Positions 32,748 to 41,962 of a DNA stretch of 64,000 bases are shown here, piece after piece. A program made the position numbers and the translations under genes. The notes below the pieces were generated by a model, which saw nothing but the letters and a program-made list of their open reading frames with translations, did no database searches and was not told where the DNA came from. How positions within the stretch are numbered: position 1 is the first letter of the stretch; the number at the start of each line of letters is the position of its first letter. The DNA is from Thiovibrio sp964588325 (GTDB lineage Bacteria > Desulfobacterota > Desulfobulbia > Desulfobulbales > Desulfurivibrionaceae): contig CAZPOR010000005.1 of the NCBI GenBank assembly GCA_964588325.1, forward strand, positions 148,093 through 212,092. The letters are read 5' to 3'.

Positions 32748-35612
32748 ATGACCCACACCATACACCAGTCATCCGCGAGGCCTGAAGCCGGGTTGCGCCA
32801 CCGGTTGCAGCGACTCTTTTTCTTCCTTTTTCTCCTGTGTATAGCCATGACCCCCACCTATGTCGAAGCCGTTGAAATCGCCCCGCACCTCCATAAAAAC
32901 AAGCTCGACAACGGCCTGACCGTCCTGGTCAAGGAGACCCCCGGCACCAAGGTGGCCACGGTCCATATCTGGGTCAAGGCCGGGAGCATCTACGAGGAAA
33001 AGCATGAGGCGGGCATCACCCATCTCATCGAGCACATGATCTTCAAAGGCACCCCCACCCGCGCCCCGGGCGAGGTGGCCGGCGCCATCGAGGCCATGGG
33101 CGGCCAGATCAACGCCTACACCTCTTACGAGTACACGGTCTACCACGCCACCCTCTCTTCCCGGAACTGGGGGGATGCCCTGGAGGTGCTCACCGACGCG
33201 GTGCTGCACTCAAATTTCGACGCAGACGAACTGGAGCGGGAAAAAAAGGTGGTGCTGGAAGAGATCCGCATGCGCAAGGACCGGGCCAACATCGTCCTGT
33301 TTCAGGAGCTCATGGCCAAGGCCTACACCGTGCACCCCTACCGGCTGCCCATCAGCGGCACGGCGGAGAGCGTGACCGCCATCAGCCGCGACGACATCCT
33401 CAGCTACATGAAAAATCATTATCACCCCGATAATTTCACCGTGGTGGTGGTGGGCGATGTCCGGGTGCAGCAGGTGGTGGACGCGGTGAACAGCCTGATG
33501 GGGGGCTTGGCCAAAAGCGAAGCCAGGCCGCCGGCCATCCCGAGGGAGCCGCCCCAGAAGGCTACCCGCCTCTTCGCCCTGACCGAGGATGTCAACCAGA
33601 CCCAACTGGCCCTGGCCTTTCCCGGCTCCGCCTTCAAGGGGCAGGACGCGGCCATTCTCGATGTGATGACCTCCATCCTCGCCAGCGGGGAAACCTCCCG
33701 CCTCTATACCACGCTGCGCAACGACAAGGGACTGGTCTACCGCATCGACGGCTCGGCCTTTACCCCCCGCGATCCAGGGTTGCTGGAGTTCACCGCCACC
33801 CTGGATGCGGACAAGGTCGCCCCTGCCCTGGAAGAGATGCTCACCGAGATCTTCAGGATGAAACACGCCAAGGTCAGCGACGAGGAGCTTGACCGGGCCA
33901 AACGCAACCTGGAGAGCGATTTCATCTTCAACCTGGAACGGGCCGAAGGCCAGGCCAGGGTCTTGGGTTCCTTCGAATTTTTGACCGGGGATCCCCGCGA
34001 GGACAAATATCTTGCCAAGGTCCGGGCGGTGAGCAAGGAGGATATCCAGCGGGTCGCGGCCTTTTATCTCCGGGGAGCGCATCTCACCGTGGGCACCATT
34101 GCCCCGCTTGGCGCCGCCCTGAGCCTGAATCAGGCGCAACTGGCCAAGATTATTGCCAAGGCCGAGACTGCGGCCAAACTGGGCCAGCCCGCGTCCCAGG
34201 TGGACAACGCCTTTCTCTCCGGGGTGCATCGCTTTGAACTGAAAAACGGCATCCGGCTGCTGGTCCGGGAAAACCATGACGTTCCCACGGTTTCCGTCCG
34301 GGCTGTCCTGCCCGGCGGGTTGCGCAGCGAAACCCAGGCCACCAACGGCGCCTTCGCCTTTATCAGCGAACTCCTGCCCAAGGGCACCCAGCAACTGAGC
34401 GCCGAGGAACTGGCCAAGAAGGTGGCCAACATGGCCGGATCGCTGGGCGGCTTCAACGGCAAGAACACTTTCGGCATCAAGGGCGATTTTCTCTCCCGCT
34501 TCACCAACGAAGGATTGGCCCTGGTCCGGGATGTGCTCCTCACCCCGGCCTTCGCAGCCGCCGAGGCCGAAAAGATCCGGCCCGAACTGCTCTCCCAGCT
34601 CAAGAATCAAGAAGACTCCCTGCCCAGCCTGGCCTTCAGGGAATTCAACAAACGGCTGTTCGTGGGCCATCCTTATGGCCTTAACGCCCAAGGCGACGAG
34701 GCCGTCATCCGCAACGTCACCGTGGCCGAGCTGAAACGGCTGTACGAAGAGCACGCCAAGCCCGAGGCCTTGGTGCTGGCCGTGGCAGGTGATGTGGATG
34801 CGGAAAAGGTCAAGGAAACGGTGGAAGCGCTTTTTTCCGTCTGGCCCACGACCCAGGCGGAAAAATCACAGATCAGGGAAAGCGTTCTGCCCCCCGAGGC
34901 GCCGGCCGGACCGGATGTTATCAGCATTGTCCGGGACAAGCAGCAGGTGCATATCATCATCGGTTTTGTCGGCACCACCCTGAGCAGTGAAGACCGCTAC
35001 GGCCTTGAGGTGCTGGATACGGCCCTTTCCGGCCAGAGCGGCCGGCTGTTCACCGAGCTGCGCGACAAGCAGAGCCTGGCTTACAGCCTCTCCTCCTTCT
35101 CCCTGCTCGGCCTGGACACCGGCTCCTTCGGCATCTACATCGGCACCAGCCCGGACAAGAAGGACCAGGCAATCACGGCGGTCTGGCAGCAGCTCTACCG
35201 GGTGCTGGAAGAGGTGCTCAGCGAGGAGGAGTTGACCAAGGCCAAGAACGTCCTGATCAGCAACTACGAGCTGGGGTTGCAGACCCGCGGCAACCAGGCC
35301 CTGGAAATGGCCTTGAACGAAAGCTACGGCCTGGGGCAGGATTTCGGCAACCGGTATGTCCATGCCATCGAACAGGTCGATGCCGCAACCGTGCTGGCCA
35401 TGGCCCGCAAATACATCCGTCCGTCCAGCTATGTGCAGGTCACGGTGGGAGCAGCCCCCCCCCTTGCAGCCCCGGAGCCGGAGGCCCCACCCCAAACCGA
35501 AGCTTCGGCCGAGGCCGAATCCAAGGTCGAGACCGAGGGTGTTGCCCCGATCCAGGAACCGCAAACACCACCCGAGCCCGCGGATGCGGACTCCTCAACT
35601 CCAGATCGGTGA
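32748..35612 (+). CDS. M16-family zinc metallopeptidase (two-domain)
   Basis: This protein of about 954 residues has an N-terminal hydrophobic signal (LFFFLFLLCIAMTPTYVEA) and two M16 halves. The first has the inverted zinc motif HLIEH at 92-96 and the downstream EKKVVLEEIRMRKD. The second, from about residue 490, lacks the zinc motif, as expected for the paired inactive half. It ends with a Pro/Glu/Ala-rich tail (PEPEAPPQTEASAEAESKVE). It probably degrades peptides in the periplasm or at the envelope. I chose ATG 32748. The stop overlaps the possible GTG start of rpe. Confidence 0.92.
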   Translation: MTHTIHQSSARPEAGLRHRLQRLFFFLFLLCIAMTPTYVEAVEIAPHLHKNKLDNGLTVLVKETPGTKVATVHIWVKAGSIYEEKHEAGITHLIEHMIFKGTPTRAPGEVAGAIEAMGGQINAYTSYEYTVYHATLSSRNWGDALEVLTDAVLHSNFDADELEREKKVVLEEIRMRKDRANIVLFQELMAKAYTVHPYRLPISGTAESVTAISRDDILSYMKNHYHPDNFTVVVVGDVRVQQVVDAVNSLMGGLAKSEARPPAIPREPPQKATRLFALTEDVNQTQLALAFPGSAFKGQDAAILDVMTSILASGETSRLYTTLRNDKGLVYRIDGSAFTPRDPGLLEFTATLDADKVAPALEEMLTEIFRMKHAKVSDEELDRAKRNLESDFIFNLERAEGQARVLGSFEFLTGDPREDKYLAKVRAVSKEDIQRVAAFYLRGAHLTVGTIAPLGAALSLNQAQLAKIIAKAETAAKLGQPASQVDNAFLSGVHRFELKNGIRLLVRENHDVPTVSVRAVLPGGLRSETQATNGAFAFISELLPKGTQQLSAEELAKKVANMAGSLGGFNGKNTFGIKGDFLSRFTNEGLALVRDVLLTPAFAAAEAEKIRPELLSQLKNQEDSLPSLAFREFNKRLFVGHPYGLNAQGDEAVIRNVTVAELKRLYEEHAKPEALVLAVAGDVDAEKVKETVEALFSVWPTTQAEKSQIRESVLPPEAPAGPDVISIVRDKQQVHIIIGFVGTTLSSEDRYGLEVLDTALSGQSGRLFTELRDKQSLAYSLSSFSLLGLDTGSFGIYIGTSPDKKDQAITAVWQQLYRVLEEVLSEEELTKAKNVLISNYELGLQTRGNQALEMALNESYGLGQDFGNRYVHAIEQVDAATVLAMARKYIRPSSYVQVTVGAAPPLAAPEPEAPPQTEASAEAESKVETEGVAPIQEPQTPPEPADADSSTPDR

Positions 35613-36274
35613 ATATGATGCTCAAAACCATGATCGCCCCCTCCATCCTCTCCGCGGATTTCGCCCGGCTGGGAGAAGAAATAACCGATGTGGCCAAGGG
35701 TGGCGCGGACGTAATCCACATCGACGTGATGGACGGCCATTTCGTGCCCAACATCACCATCGGCCCGCTGGTGGTCAAAGCGGTGCGCAGGATCACCGAT
35801 CTGCCGCTGGATGTCCATCTGATGATTGAAAACGCCGATGCCTACCTGGATGATTTTGCCAAGGCCGGGGCGGACTGGATCACGGTGCATGTGGAAACCG
35901 GCTACCACCTGCACCGGACCATCCACCGCATCAAGGAGCTGGGCAAGAAGGCCGGAGCGGTGCTCAACCCGGCCACCCCGCTGACCAGCTTGGAAGAGAT
36001 CCTGCCCGATCTGGACCTGGTCATGCTGATGACCGTCAATCCGGGATTCGGCGGGCAGTCGTTCATCGAAAGCTCGCTTGCCAAGATCAAGCAGCTCAAG
36101 AAGATGATCGACGACCGGGGGCTGCGGGTGGGCATCGAGGTGGACGGCGGGGTGAGCCCGAAGACCATCGGCCCCATTGCCGCGGCCGGAGCCAACATCT
36201 TCGTGGCCGGTTCCGCCGTGTTCGGCCAGGAGGACTACGCCAAGGTGATTTCCCAGCTCAAGGGTGCCTGCTGA
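35609..36274 (+). CDS. rpe: Ribulose-phosphate 3-epimerase
   Basis: Interconverts ribulose 5-phosphate and xylulose 5-phosphate in the pentose phosphate and ribose pathways. The 221-residue TIM barrel has APSILSADFARLGEEI, HIDVMDGHFVPN (metal/catalytic), HLMIENAD, MTVNPGFGGQSFI and EVDGGVSPKTI. The GTG at 35609 overlaps the preceding TGA (GTGA), implying coupling; ATGs at 35615 and 35618 are alternatives. The 3' end overlaps hslO by 17 bp on the opposite strand. Confidence 0.95.
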   Translation: MNMMLKTMIAPSILSADFARLGEEITDVAKGGADVIHIDVMDGHFVPNITIGPLVVKAVRRITDLPLDVHLMIENADAYLDDFAKAGADWITVHVETGYHLHRTIHRIKELGKKAGAVLNPATPLTSLEEILPDLDLVMLMTVNPGFGGQSFIESSLAKIKQLKKMIDDRGLRVGIEVDGGVSPKTIGPIAAAGANIFVAGSAVFGQEDYAKVISQLKGAC

Positions 36275-37163
36275 GTATCCGCTCCTGCCAGAGTCTTTCC
36301 ATGTCCTGCCGCTCAAAAAGATAGGTGGTGTTGCAATAATGGCAGCACGCCTCCACGGGAAACGGGCCGCTGCACAACTCATCGAGATCCTTGTCCGGCA
36401 GGGTGAGCAGCCGGTCGCCGATATCCTCCCTGGAGCATGAGCAGGCAAAGGCGACCGGCGTGGTGGCGAGCAGCTCCGGTTGAAACGGCGCAAACTCTCT
36501 GGTCAGGAAACTTCCCGGCTCGCCGCCTTCGGCAAAATACCGTCCCAGGGATGGCAACCCCGCAATCCGCTCCTCCAGCTCGGCCATGAGTTCGAGCCTG
36601 GCGCCGGGCATGGCCTGGAGCAGCAAGCCTCCCGCCCCCACGGGCAGTCCCTGGCTGTCGAACTGGATGCTCAACGCAATGGCGGTGGGGGTCTGCTCCG
36701 AGGCCTGGAAATACTGGCTGAGATCCAACGCCAGGCTGCCGTGCTCCAGCATCACTGTCCCGGTGAACGGCTGGCTGCCGCCTTCCAGATGGGTGGACAC
36801 CGAGAGAAACCCTGCGCCGAAAAACCCGGAGAGATCAAACGACTCCAACGGTTTTTCCAGGGGAATCGGATTCTGCCGCAGGTAGCCGCGCACCTCGCCC
36901 GCAGCGTTACCCTCGGCCACCAGCCCCTTGATCGGGCCGGAACACTCGATCCGCAGGGCGAGCCGGTCTTTGTCCCCCTTGAGGCTTGTGGCCAGCAGGG
37001 CCGCAGCCAGATAGGCATGCCCCAGCACCAGGGTCTCCAGCAACCCAAGCCCACCATGCCGGGCGCGCATCTCGTTGATCAGAGCGGTCCCCCGCACCAG
37101 CACCCCGCGCACCGCTTTGTCGCCCAGCAAAAACCGGGTGCGTCCGTCAGCCTGCCCGCTCAC
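36258..37163 (-). CDS. hslO: Redox-regulated chaperone Hsp33
   Basis: Cytoplasmic holdase activated by oxidative unfolding. This 301-residue protein starts with the binding domain (TRFLLGDKAVRGVLVRGTAL), has YFxxSEQTPT (YFQASEQTPTAIALSIQF), and ends with the zinc-coordinating C-terminal motif: CSC near residue 241 and CHYC near 277. All four cysteines are present, so redox switching is expected. The start overlaps the 3' end of the upstream protease gene by 4 bp (37160-37163). It is convergent with rpe. Confidence 0.95.
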   Translation of the reverse strand: MSGQADGRTRFLLGDKAVRGVLVRGTALINEMRARHGGLGLLETLVLGHAYLAAALLATSLKGDKDRLALRIECSGPIKGLVAEGNAAGEVRGYLRQNPIPLEKPLESFDLSGFFGAGFLSVSTHLEGGSQPFTGTVMLEHGSLALDLSQYFQASEQTPTAIALSIQFDSQGLPVGAGGLLLQAMPGARLELMAELEERIAGLPSLGRYFAEGGEPGSFLTREFAPFQPELLATTPVAFACSCSREDIGDRLLTLPDKDLDELCSGPFPVEACCHYCNTTYLFERQDMERLWQERILSRHP

Positions 37164-38332
37164 ATGCCACCCAGATACTGGCCGAATTCCGTCTTGACCT
37201 CCTCAAAGGGCACGGCAAAGCCGATTCCCTGGGCGTCGCGGAGCACCATGGTGTTGATGCCGATGAGGCCGCCCTGCTCGTCGATCAGCGGCCCGCCGCT
37301 GTTGCCGGGGTTGATCGGGGCGTCGGTCTGGATGAACTTCCTGCCCTTGTGCTCGCGGTAGCCGGAGATGATCCCGCCGGTCACGGTATGCCGTAACCCC
37401 ATGGGGCTGCCGATGGAATAAACCTTCTGCCCCTGGCCGAAACGGCGGCTGTCCGTTATTGCCCGGATAAAGGGGGCGTTGTAGCAATCCACCGAAAGCA
37501 GGGCCAGGTCCGTGCGATCGCTCATCTTCAACGATTGCACGGGCAATTCGCTGCCGTCGATGAGAACAACCGTGATGTCGGAACTCCACGAGGAGCGCTC
37601 TATCCTCTGGAGTTGGCCGACGATCTCCTTGTGCATGGCGCTGTATTTCTCGTACGCCTCCTGCCGCCGCTGCAGCTCCTCTTCCACCTGCCGCCGCACC
37701 CCCGGATCCCGGATCCCGGCGAGCTGCTTCTGCAGCACCTCCCTGTTGCGTCGGTCCCGCTCAAGGTCATTGGCCAGCTTGTCCGCCTTGCCTTTGAATT
37801 CCTTCAACTGGGCGGCGTCAAATTCCACCACATGCCGGTTGGTGATAATGTAGCCATTGGGGGTGACAAAAAAACCCGAACCGCTCCCCCACGGGGTTTT
37901 TATAAAAACCGTGGCGTTGCGGGCATGCTCCAGTCCATTGCCGGCGGGAAAAGCGGCGGCCAGTTTTCCCGCCAGCCCTTCGGCGATTTGCGGCTGATCC
38001 GCCGTTCCTTGCGGCAGCGCGGGCTGCCGCGCGCCCCTCTCCTCCGGGCCTGAGTCCTGCACAGAAACGGCCGGTGGCCCGGCATCGGGCACTGATTGCT
38101 GGGGCGGAGGCGCGAACACATACCAGCCGGCCAGCAGCCCCGCCACCATGGCAAGCAGCCACCCTCCCAAACCGGACCACGTTTTCGGCGGCGCTGCGGC
38201 GATGGGCTCTCTTTCGATATCGTCCGGCAGATCCTTGTCCTGCTCCTTTTTCTGGAGCCGGGAAAAAATCACCCCGCAGCGTTCGCATTCCTGCTCGCCA
38301 GCTTGCGCATGGCCGCATTTCGGACACTCCAC
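37160..38332 (-). CDS. Membrane-anchored trypsin-like protease with zinc ribbon and coiled-coil insert
   Basis: About 390 residues. An N-terminal zinc ribbon (CPKC...CERC; C3, C6, C16, C19) is followed by one membrane helix (residues 53-73) and a trypsin-like domain with catalytic H167 (TNRHVV), D275 (RTDLALL) and S345 (NPGNSGGPL). A charged coiled coil of about 80 residues is inserted between His and Asp, and there is no PDZ domain. The topology puts the ribbon in the cytoplasm and the protease outside. I chose GTG 38332 because GGAGGG lies 5 nt upstream and the ribbon starts there; the upstream frame looks unconserved. Confidence 0.87.
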   Translation of the reverse strand: MECPKCGHAQAGEQECERCGVIFSRLQKKEQDKDLPDDIEREPIAAAPPKTWSGLGGWLLAMVAGLLAGWYVFAPPPQQSVPDAGPPAVSVQDSGPEERGARQPALPQGTADQPQIAEGLAGKLAAAFPAGNGLEHARNATVFIKTPWGSGSGFFVTPNGYIITNRHVVEFDAAQLKEFKGKADKLANDLERDRRNREVLQKQLAGIRDPGVRRQVEEELQRRQEAYEKYSAMHKEIVGQLQRIERSSWSSDITVVLIDGSELPVQSLKMSDRTDLALLSVDCYNAPFIRAITDSRRFGQGQKVYSIGSPMGLRHTVTGGIISGYREHKGRKFIQTDAPINPGNSGGPLIDEQGGLIGINTMVLRDAQGIGFAVPFEEVKTEFGQYLGGM

Positions 38333-38425
38333 ACTCGCCCTCCCATGGTCAATCGCCGGGCAACACAGCATTACCCGCTGAAAAGGTATACACCATTGGC
38401 CCGGATCTTGACACATTCTTGCCAT

Positions 38426-38460
38426 AAAAAAAGCCCGCTTTTTCCAAGCGGGCTTTTTTT
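38426..38460 (-). terminator. Rho-independent terminator
   Basis: A perfect 15-bp stem (AAAAAAAGCCCGCTT / AAGCGGGCTTTTTTT) with a 5-nt loop (tttcc). It works in either direction. It lies just downstream of the FliM-motif gene and so ends the FlgO operon before the protease gene. Confidence 0.9.
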
Positions 38461-38482
38461 ATCTCCTGAAAACGGCAGAAAA

Positions 38483-40432
38483 CTATTGGGGAATTCCCCA
38501 CAGCGGGCTATGCCGCTTGGAAACCGGGGTAATGGCGATCTCCCTGCTCGACCGCTGGCCTCCCGGGTCCGTGGCGGTTACCCGGATGACGATCCTTGGT
38601 GTGCGTTCTTTTTGAAAGAAAGAGGGGACAATAAAGAACACGGCCGAATCTTCTCCATGGCGCTTTTCCAATTGCACCGGCGCTCCGGCAATTTGCTCCC
38701 AGTTGTAGCGGAGCCCGCCCGGCGAATCATCCTTGCTCAGCCCGGCGTTGAGCACCACGGTTTCCCCCACGCTGTACGAATCAGCCACCGGCTCCAGGAC
38801 CAGAACCGGGGGCTTGTCGTTGCGGGTGACCGTGATGACCACCTTCCCGGCCTTGGAGTATACCCCCGCGGCCTTGAACCGGTACCGGATCTCCTCCTTG
38901 CCGCCGAAATATCGGTCCGGCTCATACCGATGCCGGCCGCGGTCAAGGCGGTGCAGGCCGCCGCGCAGGGGCGGGCCGCCGAGGATCTCCACCGACACTT
39001 TGGCGTCAAAGGGTTCGGCATTGGCTCCGGCCCAGATTTTTTTCCAGTTAATGGTGAGCGGCGCGGTGCTTACGGTCTTGAAATACATATTCTTCGCCGT
39101 CACCGCCGGACGCTCTTCCGGCGGGGCTGCTTCCGCCGCCACCGGCGCGACGTCCTCCGGCCCCATGATCACAACTCTGGCCGGACCGCTGACAAGCTGC
39201 CCGTCGGAGACGCGGAATTCAAAGCTGTCTTCCCCCGGAAAATCCTTGTTGGGCAGATAGGTGATCTTGGGCAGATCGCCCGAAATCCTGCCGAACTTGG
39301 GAGGGGAAACAATTTCAAATTTCAGGGGATCGTTGTTTTCATCGGCGCCGGAAAGCTCGATGGCCAAGGATTCATTGGGTTTTGCCATGCGCCAGCGGGA
39401 TTCGCTGACCACCGGCGCCACATTGGCCGGGGCCATGGGCGCGGCCACAACCGGGACCGCTTCCGGGGGTGCCGCTTGCTCCTGAGCCACCGGCGGCGGG
39501 GGAACCGGCATCTCGCCCTTCTTGTTTTTCATCATGTACCAATACCCGCCTCCTCCCAGCAGCAAGACAAGAAAGAATGCTCCGATAGCCATGCTTTTTT
39601 TATTCCCGGCTTTCGGCGGTGGGGCAAAGGGACTATCCGTGCTCGAATCAGAGCGATTTTCCCGACTGTTCTCCATAGTGGCCTCCGCAAGAAAATCCGG
39701 CACAGCGGCTGGAGAGACCGAGGCAAAGATATCCTCTTCGCCCATCCCTCCCTGCGGAGCTGTGCCAACGGTATTTGTTTCATCGGGGATATCAGGCAGG
39801 TCGCCGAAATCGAACTCATCGTCATCAAACCCGCCATCATCCGGCAAACCGAAACTCTCTTCGCCGGGGGCGCCGGACCCGGCTTTTTCGTCCCCGGACT
39901 GAGCCACCTCGGCAAAGGTCACCGTTTCCGCCCGGGCCGGTTCATCGTCGCCCATGTCGGAAAAAAGATGGTCCAGATCATCCTTGCTGGGAGCGCCCAA
40001 GCCTTGGGTCATGGCCTGTTCGTCCGTCCCTTTTTCCTCTTCCGTGCCGGCAAACAGGCCGTCGATATCGGACTGGTCCAGATCAAAATCGTCGCCGGCC
40101 GCAACGGCCGGCTTTTCACCGCCCCCAAGCAGAGAATCGATATCGGACTGGTCCAGCTCGGCAAAGCCTTCGCCTTCCCCCCCTGCCGCGGAAACAGGCG
40201 GACCGGAACCGCCGCCCAGGAGAGCGTCGATATCGGACTGGTCCAGCTCCCCGCTATCGTCGCCGCCGCTCGACGGAGGCGGTCCATTGGCTGCCGCGCC
40301 GCCGCCAAGCAGGGAGTCGATGTCGGACTGATCCAGTTCGCCAGACGCCTCTTCCGCCGGGGCGCCGGGCGTGTCTTCCGCCAGATCGTCCAGCCAGTCG
40401 TCTATTTCAAGACCTGATTTTTCTTCCGCCAT
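38483..40432 (-). CDS. Single-pass membrane protein with four FliM-like DQSDIDxLL repeats and Ig-like C-terminus
   Basis: 649 residues. The acidic N-terminal 275 residues contain LDQSDIDSLL (33-42), LDQSDIDALL (63-72), LDQSDIDSLL (93-102) and LDQSDIDGLF (118-127), plus a degenerate DLDHLF at 152-157. Each resembles the N-terminal motif of flagellar FliM (SQxEIDALL), which binds CheY. One membrane helix is at 281-300. The C-terminal 350 residues have Ig/cadherin-like repeats (PNKDFPGEDSFEFRVSDGQL, LVLEPVADSYSVGETVVLNA). The presumed topology is N-terminus in the cytoplasm and C-terminus in the periplasm. It is the last gene of the operon with three FlgO-like genes. No known family as a whole is recognised. 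Confidence 0.78.
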   Translation of the reverse strand: MAEEKSGLEIDDWLDDLAEDTPGAPAEEASGELDQSDIDSLLGGGAAANGPPPSSGGDDSGELDQSDIDALLGGGSGPPVSAAGGEGEGFAELDQSDIDSLLGGGEKPAVAAGDDFDLDQSDIDGLFAGTEEEKGTDEQAMTQGLGAPSKDDLDHLFSDMGDDEPARAETVTFAEVAQSGDEKAGSGAPGEESFGLPDDGGFDDDEFDFGDLPDIPDETNTVGTAPQGGMGEEDIFASVSPAAVPDFLAEATMENSRENRSDSSTDSPFAPPPKAGNKKSMAIGAFFLVLLLGGGGYWYMMKNKKGEMPVPPPPVAQEQAAPPEAVPVVAAPMAPANVAPVVSESRWRMAKPNESLAIELSGADENNDPLKFEIVSPPKFGRISGDLPKITYLPNKDFPGEDSFEFRVSDGQLVSGPARVVIMGPEDVAPVAAEAAPPEERPAVTAKNMYFKTVSTAPLTINWKKIWAGANAEPFDAKVSVEILGGPPLRGGLHRLDRGRHRYEPDRYFGGKEEIRYRFKAAGVYSKAGKVVITVTRNDKPPVLVLEPVADSYSVGETVVLNAGLSKDDSPGGLRYNWEQIAGAPVQLEKRHGEDSAVFFIVPSFFQKERTPRIVIRVTATDPGGQRSSREIAITPVSKRHSPLWGIPQ

Positions 40433-40465
40433 ACCCTCACCCGTGTCAGCAGCTCACGAAAACGC

Positions 40466-41011
40466 TTACTGCATGTAAACATAGCTATGAAGCGCCCGAT
40501 AAATGGGTTCCGACATCTCGACATTGACCACATAGGAACGCCGGTCGCCCCGGGTATTGGCCGCAATGATATGAATCCGCAGATATCCGTCCACTTCCTG
40601 CAGAATCCCGGAAACCCGCTGCTCATGCTCGCCGGCCGATGGGGAACGCCACACGGCCAGGGACTCATTGCCGATCACCGCGGCCATCTGCTCGGCCAGG
40701 GTGGCGCCCAGCAGGGACACCCGCTGCCGGTTGGAAAATTCACTGAGCACGACAAAGGGCTCGATGGTCACCGGCTCGGCGGCAAAAAAGCCGTGCAGAT
40801 GCTCCATGGCATCGCTGCCCACCATGGCCACCAGATTGGGCAGCGAGGCGTAATTTCTCTGGCTGAGCATGCCTTCGGTGGCCGCGCCCTTGCCAGCCCC
40901 CTCCTCTTTTTCCGTGGCCGAAGCCCCGGGGGCCCACACACCGCAGAGCACAACAAGCAGCAGCACCTGCGTCGGGAAAACGATTTTTTTCACGGCTCCG
41001 GATATCTTCAT
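40466..41011 (-). CDS. Exported protein, weakly FlgO-like
   Basis: This 181-residue protein has a signal peptide (VLLLVVLCGVWAPGASA). Its central region (IEPFVVLSEFSNRQRVSLLG, then ATLAEQMAAVI) resembles the start of FlgO domains but is shorter; YLRIHIIAANTRGDRRSYVV follows. It starts 14 bp after the stop of the upstream FlgO-like gene with a good site (AGAGGAG), and is 33 bp before the FliM-motif gene. Function unknown; probably periplasmic or outer-membrane associated with its neighbours. Confidence 0.65.
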   Translation of the reverse strand: MKISGAVKKIVFPTQVLLLVVLCGVWAPGASATEKEEGAGKGAATEGMLSQRNYASLPNLVAMVGSDAMEHLHGFFAAEPVTIEPFVVLSEFSNRQRVSLLGATLAEQMAAVIGNESLAVWRSPSAGEHEQRVSGILQEVDGYLRIHIIAANTRGDRRSYVVNVEMSEPIYRALHSYVYMQ

Positions 41012-41025
41012 GCGCGCGGCTCCTC

Positions 41026-41811
41026 TTACCGGCCAATGCCCTTTACGGCAATTTTATAGGGCGCCTCAGCCTGCTGGAACAGGCCGAGCAGTTCCCGGTT
41101 GAGGGGCATCGAGTAGCGCCAGGAAGTCTTCACCGACCCATCAACAAGGCGAATCAGGCGGCCTTGAACAACAAGGGTCTTGCGGGTATTGGCAAAGGTG
41201 GTCACCACCACATATTCGAGTTCCGGCATTTTGTTCGCCAGCTCGCCGATGTTCCTGGAAAGGATGAATTCTCCTGTCTGGGGCAGGATCGCGATATCCT
41301 TGCCCAGGCGCAGCTCCGTTACATTGAGGCCGCGGTCCGCCAGATCGGTGAGCAGGTATTCGCCCATGACCCGGCCAAACTCGGTATCCCGCTTGAGATC
41401 GGAAAGGGGCACGGCATTGACCACGGCAATTCTGCCGGCAAGGCTCTGCCCTTCCGCTTCCCTTTGCAGCTCATAATATACCTTTCCGGCCACTTCCCTG
41501 GACATGTCTGCCAGGAGAATTTCCGAATCCCTGTTTTTTGCGCTCTCGGGCATGTACTGATACACGTTATACTTGGTCGGCACCCTGCGGATCTCCGCCG
41601 GAGAAGTTCCGCCCCCCTTCTCCTTCGGCGTATTGGCTGCCGCCTTTCCCGGCGTCACCACCACCGGCACCGGCCCTCCGGCCTCCTCAGCCACCTTGAC
41701 TTCCGGTTTGCCTTCCGGCTTGGCATCCTGCTGGACGGTTACACATCCCGCGCCGGCAAGCAATGCCAGCCCCAGGCAACAGAGTATCGCCTCTCTCCTT
41801 CCCTTTTTCAT
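41026..41811 (-). CDS. FlgO-family putative lipoprotein
   Basis: This 261-residue protein starts with a signal and a cysteine at residue 23 (LLAGAGC), which may be a lipidation site although the lipobox is not ideal. A low-complexity linker follows, and then a FlgO-like domain (IAVVNAVPLSDLKRDTEFGR, YLLTDLADRGLNVTELRL, KTLVVQGRLIRLVDGSV). In Vibrio, FlgO is an outer-membrane protein of the flagellar H ring region. No flagellar structural gene is in this window. It lies in the same operon as the other FlgO-like genes; the ATG has GGGAGG upstream. Confidence 0.75.
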   Translation of the reverse strand: MKKGRREAILCCLGLALLAGAGCVTVQQDAKPEGKPEVKVAEEAGGPVPVVVTPGKAAANTPKEKGGGTSPAEIRRVPTKYNVYQYMPESAKNRDSEILLADMSREVAGKVYYELQREAEGQSLAGRIAVVNAVPLSDLKRDTEFGRVMGEYLLTDLADRGLNVTELRLGKDIAILPQTGEFILSRNIGELANKMPELEYVVVTTFANTRKTLVVQGRLIRLVDGSVKTSWRYSMPLNRELLGLFQQAEAPYKIAVKGIGR

Positions 41812-41962
41812 CCTGTCCTCCCTGAACCGTGTATGCGCTCTTTCCGTAAAAAGCCCATGTTTCCGTGCATCCCTGCGGCCATCGTATCACACTTGCTGAA
41901 ATTGCGGAAAGCCGCGATTTCAGCGGGCATTGTTTCGCTGCTGCGATTCTTTATCCTTTCGG

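Noticed and set aside
38096..40417. 773-codon open frame on the plus strand
   Set aside because: It runs antisense to the motif-repeat membrane protein and the protease. Its composition mirrors those genes, it has no domains, and antisense frames of GC-rich genes are often open.
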